DNA from: DATBDM01 sp036269915 | Lineage (GTDB): Bacteria > Actinomycetota > Thermoleophilia > Solirubrobacterales > Solirubrobacteraceae | Assembly (NCBI GenBank): GCA_036269915.1 | Contig: DATBDM010000197.1 | Span: forward strand, 1-19,640 | DNA length: 19,640 bases | Reading direction: 5' to 3' | Shown: positions 15,087 through 19,640 of the stretch, in pieces | How positions within the stretch are numbered: position 1 is the stretch's first letter | Layout: every line of letters begins with the position of its first letter | Made by a program: the position numbers and the translations under genes | The notes under the pieces: generated by a model | The model's input: the letters and a program-made list of their open reading frames with translations, nothing else | The model's database searches: none | Told to the model about the DNA's origin: nothing

Positions 15087-15135
15087 GCATCCCCCCGGAG
15101 GTGTCTCCTATTGAAGCAAACTCGCCGGGGGATGC
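15087..15135. repeat. Long inverted repeat between helicase and tlpA genes
   Basis: GCATCCCCCCGG (15087-15098) pairs with CCGGGGGATGC (15125-15135): 11 bp with one bulged C around a 26-nt loop. A competing small hairpin GGAG-gtgt-CTCC (15097-15108) shares two bases with the left arm, so two mutually exclusive folds are possible. It ends 28 bp before the tlpA start. No T-run follows, so it is not a standard terminator. The surrounding 189-bp gap (14975-15163) otherwise holds only the helicase promoter candidate and the 5-bp palindrome at 15069. Confidence 0.55.
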
Positions 15136-15163
15136 ACCGGGAATCTGCCACCCTGGGTCGCAG

Positions 15164-15757
15164 ATGCGACGTTTGCTGCCCTGGATCGCCGCCATTGCGC
15201 TCGTCGCCGTCGTGGCGATCGGCCTCTCGCAAGCAGGCGGCAAGGAGAGCGGCCAGGCGGCGAAATCGCCGCCGTTCGACCTCCAGGCGTCCCTGCGCAC
15301 GCTCGCACGCCCACCGAAGCCGCCGCGCGCGCTCGGGCGCCTGCACCAGCAGGCGAACACGCTGCTCGCCGGCGGCACCCCGGCCTTCCAGGCGCGGCTG
15401 CGCGCGCTGCACGGCCATCCCGTCGTGGTGAACAAGTGGGCCTCGTGGTGCTCGCCCTGCCGCGCCGAGTTCCCCGTGTTCCAGCAGGTCGCGACGAGCC
15501 ACGGCAAGCAGGTCGCCTTCCTCGGGCTCGACGCCAACGACAAGGCGCCGGCGGCCAAGAAGTTCCTCGCCGCGCGGCCGCTGCCCTACCCCTCCTACGA
15601 GGATCCTGGCCAGAAGCTCGCGCGTACGGTGGACGCCCCCGACGTCGCGCCCGTGACGGTGTTCATCGACGCCGAGGGCAAGACGGCCTTCATCCACTCG
15701 GGCCAGTACACGTCGGCCAAGCAGCTGTCCGGCGACATCGACCGCTACCTCGGATGA
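15164..15757 (+). CDS. Membrane-anchored TlpA/ResA-like thiol-disulfide oxidoreductase
   Basis: A 197-residue protein. An N-terminal anchor or signal (MRRLLPWIAAIALVAVVAIG) is followed by a Gly/Lys linker, then a thioredoxin-like fold with the redox motif WCSPC (Cys96, Cys99) in VNKWASWCSPCRAEFPVF, FLGLDANDK, and the cis-proline loop VAPVTVFID. TlpA/ResA proteins act outside the membrane, often reducing apocytochrome c cysteines before heme attachment, which would fit the ccm genes in this window. CcmG/ResA identity is not proven. The ATG at 15164 is chosen because it directly precedes the anchor. A GTG at 15101 would add 21 non-hydrophobic residues and falls inside the inverted repeat. The stop overlaps galT (ATGA), implying co-translation with an unrelated enzyme. 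Confidence 0.82.
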   Translation: MRRLLPWIAAIALVAVVAIGLSQAGGKESGQAAKSPPFDLQASLRTLARPPKPPRALGRLHQQANTLLAGGTPAFQARLRALHGHPVVVNKWASWCSPCRAEFPVFQQVATSHGKQVAFLGLDANDKAPAAKKFLAARPLPYPSYEDPGQKLARTVDAPDVAPVTVFIDAEGKTAFIHSGQYTSAKQLSGDIDRYLG

Positions 15758-16737
15758 CGGAGATCCGCGTCGACCCGCTGTCGGGGCATCGCAGCATCGT
15801 CGCCTCTGACCGCGCGGAGCGACCGGGCGCGTTCTTCGCGATCGAGCCGCCGGCGGCGATCGACGTGGCCGAGGATCCCTTCGCCCCCGGCCACGAGGAC
15901 CAGACGCCGCCCGAGGTCTACGCGGTGCGCCCCGACGGCAGCGCACCCGACACCCCGGGCTGGACCGTCCGCGCGGTGCCGAACCGCTACCCGGCGCTGA
16001 TCCCCGATGCGCCCGAGCCGCCGGCGGAGGCAAACCCCGACCTGTTCACCGCCGCGCGCGCCGCCGGCCGCCACGAGGTGATCGTCAACGCCCCGGACGC
16101 CGTCCACTCCCTGTCGGACCTCACGCTCGAGCAGGTCGAGCTCGCCGTGGCGACCTGGCGGGAGCGGATGCGCGCGCACGCCGACGCGGCCTGCCGTCAT
16201 CTGATCGTCAACGAGCGTCCCGAGGCCGGCGCCTCACTGCCGCACACGCACGCGCAGCTGTACGCCTTCGACTTCGTCCCCGCGGAGATCGCCCGTGAGC
16301 GGGAGCGCTTCAGCGCCTACGCCGTGCGCATGATGGGCGCGGGGAACCTGCTCGGCGACCTCGTCCAGGAGGAGGTGCGCCGGCGCGAGCGGATCGTGGC
16401 CGTCGACGACGAGGCCGTGCTGATCGCTCCGTGGGCGTCGCGCTCGCCGCTCCAGCTGCTGATCGCGCCGCGGCGGCCCACGCCGCGCTTCGAGGACGAC
16501 GGTCCGACGGGTGCGGCGATGCTCCACGACGCGCTGCGCCGCCTGCGCGCGCACCTCGGCGCGACGCCGCCACTGAACCTGTGGCTGCGCACGGCCCCGC
16601 GCGGCGCCGACTCCTTCTGCTGGCGCGTCGACATCGTCCCGCGGCTCGCCGCGCCCGCCGGGCTCGAACTCGGCGCCGGCGTCAACCTGTGCATCGTCGC
16701 GCCCGAGGCGGCCGCGGCGGCCCTGCGCGAGCTCTGA
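15754..16737 (+). CDS. galT: GalT-like hexose-1-phosphate uridylyltransferase (HIT superfamily), zinc site degenerate
   Basis: A 327-residue protein. Family marks are IRVDPLSGHRSIVASDRAERPGAF, a VPNRYPAL segment, HEVIVNAPDAVHSLSDL, and the catalytic HxHxQ as PHTHAQ with His166 as the expected nucleophile. GalT exchanges UMP between UDP-glucose and galactose-1-phosphate. The usual CPFCPGHE zinc motif reads DPFAPGHE (41-48), so two of the four zinc ligands are Asp41 and Ala44, while His118 and His164 remain. The protein may be active without that metal, or act on another sugar-1-phosphate. ADP-glucose phosphorylase-like chemistry is an alternative. The ATG overlaps the tlpA stop. No galK or galE is in the window. 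Confidence 0.8.
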   Translation: MTEIRVDPLSGHRSIVASDRAERPGAFFAIEPPAAIDVAEDPFAPGHEDQTPPEVYAVRPDGSAPDTPGWTVRAVPNRYPALIPDAPEPPAEANPDLFTAARAAGRHEVIVNAPDAVHSLSDLTLEQVELAVATWRERMRAHADAACRHLIVNERPEAGASLPHTHAQLYAFDFVPAEIARERERFSAYAVRMMGAGNLLGDLVQEEVRRRERIVAVDDEAVLIAPWASRSPLQLLIAPRRPTPRFEDDGPTGAAMLHDALRRLRAHLGATPPLNLWLRTAPRGADSFCWRVDIVPRLAAPAGLELGAGVNLCIVAPEAAAAALREL

Positions 16738-16739
16738 GG
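16736..16739 (+). promoter_or_regulatory. Ribosome binding site deciding the dtd start
   Basis: GAGG, overlapping the galT stop (TGA at 16735-16737), lies 6 nt before GTG at 16746. It favours that GTG over the in-frame CTG at 16734, which would overlap the galT stop as CTGA. Confidence 0.5.
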
Positions 16740-16745
16740 CTCGCG

Positions 16746-17165
16746 GTGCGGGCGCTGGTGCAGCGGGTGAGCTCGGCGTCGGTCGACGTCGACGGCGAGC
16801 GCGTGGGCGAGATCGGCCCCGGCCTGCTCGTGCTGCTCGGCGTCACCCACGACGACGGGCCCGCCGAGGCCGACCGCCTCGCCGACAAGCTGCGCGCGCT
16901 GCGGATCTTCCCCGACGCCGAGGGGCGGATGAACGAGCCGCTGGGCGAGCGCGGCGTGCTCTGCGTCTCCCAGTTCACGCTCTACGGCGAGGCGCGCAAG
17001 GGCAACCGGCCCTCGTACGTGGCCGCGGCGAGGCCCGAGCACGCCGAGCCGCTCTACGAGCGCGTGTGCGATCGCCTCGGCGCGCAACGCGGCGTCTTCG
17101 GCGCCCACATGGTCCTCGCGCTGGTCAACGACGGCCCGGTGACGCTCCTCCTCGAGGTGCCGTAG
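16746..17165 (+). CDS. dtd: D-aminoacyl-tRNA deacylase Dtd
   Basis: A 139-residue protein, close to the usual ~145. It hydrolyses D-amino acids (and Gly-tRNA-Ala) from mischarged tRNA. Both signature motifs are present: SQFTLYG (75-81) and the Gly-cisPro loop NDGPVT (128-133). The N-terminus MRALVQRVSSASV is canonical when read from GTG 16746, which has GAGG 6 nt upstream. It starts 8 bp after galT and is probably part of the tlpA-galT-dtd run. The stop TAG at 17163-17165 doubles as the first half of the -10 box (TAGGCT) of the next gene. Confidence 0.92.
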   Translation: MRALVQRVSSASVDVDGERVGEIGPGLLVLLGVTHDDGPAEADRLADKLRALRIFPDAEGRMNEPLGERGVLCVSQFTLYGEARKGNRPSYVAAARPEHAEPLYERVCDRLGAQRGVFGAHMVLALVNDGPVTLLLEVP

Positions 17166-17168
17166 GCT
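17139..17168 (+). promoter_or_regulatory. Promoter of the acidic orphan gene, inside the dtd 3' end
   Basis: GTGACG (17139-17144) and TAGGCT (17163-17168) are 18 bp apart, and the -10 ends 8 bp before ATG 17177. The spacing equals that of the promoter at 1125-1154, and the -10 equals the moaB box. A leaderless or nearly leaderless mRNA is implied. Confidence 0.5.
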
Positions 17169-17176
17169 CCCCCGCC

Positions 17177-17809
17177 ATGCCGCCCGAGCGCCTCGTCGTC
17201 TGCCGCTTCGCCGCCGAGCCTCCGCAGAGCCCGCTGCCCTACGGGGACTGGGCCGAGACGCTGCGTGCCGAGTTCCTCGAAGCCTGCCTGCGCGTCCAGG
17301 CCGAGGACGTCGAGCTCGGGGAGGCGGGCGACATCCGCTGGCATCCCGATCGCTCGTGGGCCGGCCGGACCTACGTCCCCGCGAGCACGATCTCCAGCAC
17401 CGGGGTCGAGCTCTTCGGCTACGTCTCCTTCGCGCCGGGCGACGCCGAGCACGAGCCGTCGGACTTCGCGGCCTGGGCCGACTACACCGAGGACACGGCC
17501 GAGGACCACCCGGAGTGGCGCCTCGACGTCTCCGAGGAGGTCGTCGGCGGCTGGCGCGGCGAGGGCGGCGAGGTGGCCGCGATGACGCTCGTCTGGGGCG
17601 TGCCGCTGACCGACGGCGCCGTCACGGCGACGGCCGAGCTGGAGGGCGCGGCCGTCGACCAGTGCGCGATCGACGAGGGGCGCTTCACGCTCCTGGCCCC
17701 CGACGCCTACCGGGAGACCTACCTCGAGATCGCGCTCTGGGACGCCCGCGCCAACCAGCTCGCGCGCGAGTCGCTCTACGAGGACGACGACGAAGACGAG
17801 GACGAGTAG
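17177..17809 (+). CDS. Acidic protein of unknown function
   Basis: A 210-residue protein with no family I recognise. It has no signal peptide or membrane segment and is very acidic throughout. The middle is rich in Trp and aromatic residues (IRWHPDRSWAGRTYVPAS, WADYTEDTAEDHPEWRLDV, WRGEGG, LVWGVPLTD), and the alternating pattern suggests a beta-rich cytoplasmic fold. It ends in YEDDDEDEDE. The ATG start sits 8 bp after a -10 box that overlaps the dtd stop, so it has its own promoter. Its last 34 bp overlap the clpP 3' end on the other strand. Coding is supported by strong third-position GC in frame and by the well-placed promoter. Function cannot be stated. Confidence 0.7.
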   Translation: MPPERLVVCRFAAEPPQSPLPYGDWAETLRAEFLEACLRVQAEDVELGEAGDIRWHPDRSWAGRTYVPASTISSTGVELFGYVSFAPGDAEHEPSDFAAWADYTEDTAEDHPEWRLDVSEEVVGGWRGEGGEVAAMTLVWGVPLTDGAVTATAELEGAAVDQCAIDEGRFTLLAPDAYRETYLEIALWDARANQLARESLYEDDDEDEDE

Positions 17810-18414
17810 GCCCCGTTGCCGTTGCCGTTGCCGTTGCGGTCGTAGGTCACGCGGTCGATGAGGCCGAACTCGCGCGCCTGCTCGGCCGTGAAGTAGCGGT
17901 CGCGCTCCAGCGCGTCGGAGATCTCCTCCGGCGTGCGCCCCGTGTGCTCGACGTAGATCTCCTCGATGTGGCGACGCAGCTCGAGCGTCTCGCGGGCGTG
18001 GATCTCGATGTCGGACGCCTGGCCCTGGAAGCCGCCGCTGGGCTGGTGGACGAGGATGCGCGAGTTCGGCAGCGAGTAGCGCTTGCCGTGCGCGCCTCCG
18101 GCGAGCAGCAGCGAGCCCATCGACATGGCGATGCCGCAGCACGTCGTGGCGACGTCGGGCTTGATGAAGCGCATCGTGTCGTAGATCGCCATGCCGGCGT
18201 AGACGCCGCCGCCCGGCGAGTTGATGTACATCTGGATGTCCTTCTCGGGGTCCTCCGCCTCGAGGTGCAGCAGCTGGGCGACGACCAGGTTGGCGACCTC
18301 GTCGTCGATCGCCGACCCGACGAAGACCACGCGCTCGCGCAGCAGGCGCGAGTAGATGTCGAACGAGCGCTCGCCGCGCGCGGACTGCTCGACGACGACC
18401 GGGATCAGGGGCAT
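17776..18414 (-). CDS. clpP: ATP-dependent Clp protease proteolytic subunit, with (NG)4-poly-Ser tail
   Basis: A 212-residue protein whose first ~190 residues are a normal ClpP. The serine protease triad is Ser98 (CCGIAMSMGS), His123 (RILVHQPSGG) and Asp172 (ERDRYF), with INSPGGGVYAGMAIYD and GFQGQASDIEIHA. It forms the degradation chamber fed by ClpX/ClpC/ClpA-type unfoldases, none of which is in the window. After GLIDRVTYDR the tail is unusual: (Asn-Gly)4 at 194-201, Ala-Tyr, then nine serines. The last 34 bp overlap the acidic orphan gene in antisense. The ATG at 18414 has AAGGAA about 10 nt upstream. It is divergent from a SRPBCC-arsR pair across 93 bp, with a -10 (TAGGCT on the minus strand, 18477-18472) that mirrors the one used rightwards. 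Confidence 0.92.
   Translation of the reverse strand: MPLIPVVVEQSARGERSFDIYSRLLRERVVFVGSAIDDEVANLVVAQLLHLEAEDPEKDIQMYINSPGGGVYAGMAIYDTMRFIKPDVATTCCGIAMSMGSLLLAGGAHGKRYSLPNSRILVHQPSGGFQGQASDIEIHARETLELRRHIEEIYVEHTGRTPEEISDALERDRYFTAEQAREFGLIDRVTYDRNGNGNGNGAYSSSSSSSSS
17812..17835 (-). repeat. Hexanucleotide tandem repeat encoding (Asn-Gly)4 in the ClpP tail
   Basis: Four tandem copies of the CCGTTG unit (first one imperfect, + strand view) encode NGNGNGNG. A matching repeat lies in the helicase gene at 14597-14620. Confidence 0.7.
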
Positions 18415-18438
18415 GGAGGGTGGTTCCTTTCCGCTTCG

Positions 18439-18456
18439 CGCAACCCTGTGGTTGCG
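18439..18456. promoter_or_regulatory. Inverted repeat 1, probable ArsR operator
   Basis: CGCAACC-ctgt-GGTTGCG is a perfect 7-bp-arm palindrome. ArsR-family repressors bind such dyads, and the regulator gene is two genes downstream. It covers the -35 zone of the rightward promoter and the probable start of the clpP leader. Confidence 0.6.
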
Positions 18457-18470
18457 TGTCTGCCGGATGG

Positions 18471-18477
18471 TAGCCTA
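18471..18477. promoter_or_regulatory. Symmetric -10 element between clpP and SRPBCC-arsR
   Basis: TAGCCTA reads TAGCCT rightwards (18471-18476) and TAGGCT leftwards (18477-18472). Both fit TANNNT, so the same bases may serve as -10 for both directions. Rightward initiation would fall near 18483, leftward near 18465. Confidence 0.45.
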
Positions 18478-18480
18478 AGC

Positions 18481-18496
18481 GCAACCCATTCGTTGC
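18481..18496. promoter_or_regulatory. Inverted repeat 2, probable second ArsR operator
   Basis: GCAACC-catt-CGTTGC is the same 16-bp dyad as the core of repeat 1, with one mismatched innermost pair. Centres are 41 bp apart, close to four helical turns. It overlaps the expected rightward transcription start. Confidence 0.6.
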
Positions 18497-18502
18497 AGGA
18501 GG
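18497..18502 (+). promoter_or_regulatory. Strong ribosome binding site of the SRPBCC gene
   Basis: AGGAGG lies 5 nt before GTG at 18508, the strongest Shine-Dalgarno in the window. It fixes the GTG start. Confidence 0.75.
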
Positions 18503-18507
18503 CTGCC

Positions 18508-18879
18508 GTGCCCGTCATCGAACGCGACGTTCTGCTCCCCGTCACCCGCGAGCGGGCCTGGGAGCTCATCACCGAGCCCGCCGAGCTCGAGGAATGGCTC
18601 GCCGAGGACGTCGACTTCGAGGCCGAAGAGGGCGCGCCCCTGCGCGTGACCTTCGAGGACGGCGGCGAGCGCGAGGGCGTGGTCGAGGCCGTCGAGCCCG
18701 AGGAGCGCGTCGTCTTCCGCTGGGGCGACTCGCGCGTCGAGTGGCGCCTCGACGAGGTCCCCGGCGGTACCCGCTTCACCGTGACCGAGCACCGCGCCGG
18801 CGATGGCGCGATGATCACGTTCCCACCCAGCCCCTCGATGCACGCGCTCGCGGCAACCGCCGCCCTCGTCCCGGCGTGA
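18508..18879 (+). CDS. SRPBCC / AHSA1-like domain protein
   Basis: A 123-residue START-like (SRPBCC) protein. Seen are IERDVLLPVTRERAWELITEPAELEEWLAEDVDFE at the N-terminus, a central GGEREGVVEAVEPEERVVFRW strand pair, and GGTRFTVTEHR, the conserved AHSA1 signature. The fold makes a hydrophobic pocket that may bind small hydrophobic ligands. The real ligand is unknown. It is somewhat shorter than the typical ~140 residues, ending SPSMHALAATAALVPA where relatives have a Trp-containing last helix. The stop overlaps the arsR start (GTGA). SRPBCC genes paired with ArsR regulators are common in actinobacteria. The GTG start is fixed by AGGAGG. Confidence 0.82.
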   Translation: MPVIERDVLLPVTRERAWELITEPAELEEWLAEDVDFEAEEGAPLRVTFEDGGEREGVVEAVEPEERVVFRWGDSRVEWRLDEVPGGTRFTVTEHRAGDGAMITFPPSPSMHALAATAALVPA

Positions 18880-19199
18880 CCGAGGAGCGGGCGGGCGCGG
18901 TGTTCGCCGCGCTCGCCGACCCGACCCGCCGGGCGATGCTCCGGTCGCTGCGCGCCGAGCCGTCGGTGACCGCGTCCCGCCTCGCCGGGGAGCTGCCGAT
19001 CACCCGCCAGGCGGTCTCCAAGCATCTCGTCGCGCTGCGCGACGCGGGCCTCGTCGAGAGCCACCGTCAGGGGCGCGAGACGCGCTACGTCTTCACGCCC
19101 GAGCCCCTGCGCGACGCGCTCGCCTGGATGGCCGACGTGGGTGGGCTGTGGGACGAGCGGCTGCGGCGACTCGCCGAGCGCGCGGCCCGCGAGGCCTAG
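18876..19199 (+). CDS. ArsR-family winged-helix transcriptional regulator
   Basis: A 107-residue repressor-type protein. It shows the ArsR opening VFAALADPTRRAMLRSL, then a winged helix-turn-helix (VTASRLAGELPITRQAVSKHLVALRDAGLV, about 31-60) and the wing ESHRQGRETRYVFTPEPL. The family's ELCVCD-type metal-binding cysteines are absent, since there is no cysteine at all. It therefore probably does not sense arsenic or heavy metals through the classic site. It likely represses its own SRPBCC-arsR operon through the dyads at 18439 and 18481. The GTG start overlaps the SRPBCC stop. The stop TAG is shared with the opposing gene in CTAG. Confidence 0.88.
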   Translation: MTEERAGAVFAALADPTRRAMLRSLRAEPSVTASRLAGELPITRQAVSKHLVALRDAGLVESHRQGRETRYVFTPEPLRDALAWMADVGGLWDERLRRLAERAAREA

Positions 19200-19640
19200 C
19201 GGACGCCGACCGCCGCGAGCGTGCCGCCGGCGGCGTCGACCAGCGCGCGCGGCGCGACCGGGAAGACCGCGCGCGGGGTGCCCGCCGCCGCCCACACCTC
19301 GTCGAAGCGCAGCAGGTCCGCGTCGACGACGGTGCGCACCGGCGACGGATGCCCGATCGGCGGGATCCCGCCGATCGCGTAGCCGGTCACCTCGCGGACC
19401 CAGTCGGCGTCGGCACGGCCGACCGGCTCGCCGATCTCGGCCTCCACGCGCGCCTCGTCGGCCCGGTTGTCCCCCGAGACGAGGACGAGCACGGGATCGC
19501 CCGAGGAGCGCCCGCGGAAGACGAGCGACTTGACGATCGCCCCGAGCTCGCAGCCGACCGCCGCGGCCGCCTCGGGGGCGGTCCGCGTCGAGGCGTCGAG
19601 CTCGCGCACGTCGGCCGGCAGCCCGAGCGCGCGCAGGGCG
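19196..19640 (-). CDS. YbaK/EbsC-family aminoacyl-tRNA deacylase-like protein, N-terminus cut by window edge
   Basis: About 148 residues are visible, and the frame is open to the window edge, so the start lies beyond 19640. The visible start ALGLPADVRELDASTRTAPEAAAAVGCE continues with IVKSLVFRG (with the conserved Lys), LVLVSGDNRADE, YAIGGIPPIGH and FDEVWAAAGTP. These are the YbaK/ProX editing-domain motifs. Members remove wrongly attached amino acids from tRNA, for example Cys or Ala from tRNA-Pro. A GTG at 19609 falls after conserved residues and is unlikely to be the start. It converges with arsR, sharing CTAG at 19196-19199. With dtd it makes two tRNA-editing enzymes in 3 kb, though not in one operon. 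Confidence 0.88.
   Translation of the reverse strand, partial: ALRALGLPADVRELDASTRTAPEAAAAVGCELGAIVKSLVFRGRSSGDPVLVLVSGDNRADEARVEAEIGEPVGRADADWVREVTGYAIGGIPPIGHPSPVRTVVDADLLRFDEVWAAAGTPRAVFPVAPRALVDAAGGTLAAVGVR

Noticed and set aside
15087..15135. Inverted repeat as an intrinsic terminator
   Set aside because: It lies between divergent genes, so no transcript from either would need to end there, and no T-run follows either arm.
15101..15757. Longer TlpA reading from GTG 15101
   Set aside because: It adds 21 polar residues before the membrane anchor, and CGGAGG abuts the GTG with no spacer. ATG 15164 fits the anchor better.

Overview
The window is very GC-rich, tightly packed bacterial chromosome. 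The gene mix fits a Solirubrobacterales-like member of the actinobacterial class Thermoleophilia. The signs are a secreted protein opening with the recurrent RFSYANVM...LGGGAAFA leader plus a short collagen-like stretch, TANNNT -10 boxes directly in front of start codons, and heavy Ala/Arg/Gly codon bias. This placement is inferred from protein flavour only. No rRNA, tRNA, CRISPR array, insertion sequence or phage gene was seen.

Region 1 (1-1179) holds the 3' end of a siroheme synthase (precorrin-2 dehydrogenase/ferrochelatase) and, convergent to it, a secreted collagen-like protein with a good promoter.

Region 2 (1180-9089, + strand) is one compact run of ten cofactor genes: moaB, ccmA, ccmB, ccmC, ccmD-like, hemA, hemC, a cobA-hemD fusion, a SAM hydroxide adenosyltransferase (DUF62) and birA. 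It links uroporphyrinogen III and siroheme/heme synthesis to heme export for cytochrome c, with molybdopterin, SAM and biotin functions at the ends. Most junctions are 4-bp NTGA overlaps, and all four possible start codons (ATG, GTG, TTG, apparently CTG) occur. The first gene appears to start at a non-canonical ATC directly downstream of a TAGGCT -10 box.

Region 3 (9086-14974) contains a secreted protein of unknown function, a membrane-anchored HD-GYP phosphodiesterase, a membrane protein with a TrkA-C (RCK_C) domain, and a 983-residue SF2 DEAD/DEAH helicase with an acidic linker and long basic, repetitive tail.

Region 4 (14975-17809) has a 189-bp intergenic region with a long inverted repeat, then a TlpA/ResA-like thioredoxin, a GalT-like nucleotidyltransferase lacking two zinc-ligand cysteines, D-aminoacyl-tRNA deacylase, and an acidic orphan protein with its own promoter.

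Region 5 (17776-19640) has clpP reading leftwards and a SRPBCC-arsR pair reading rightwards from a shared regulatory region with two matching inverted repeats about 41 bp apart, the probable ArsR operators. A YbaK-type deacylase runs off the right edge.

Convergent genes in this window end almost on top of each other: two pairs share a CTAG, one shares CTAA, one overlaps by 34 bp and one is 3 bp apart. There is almost no room for ordinary intergenic terminators. I see no obvious new multi-gene system. The best leads are the unusual starts, the shared stops, the ArsR/clpP divergent control region and the helicase architecture.
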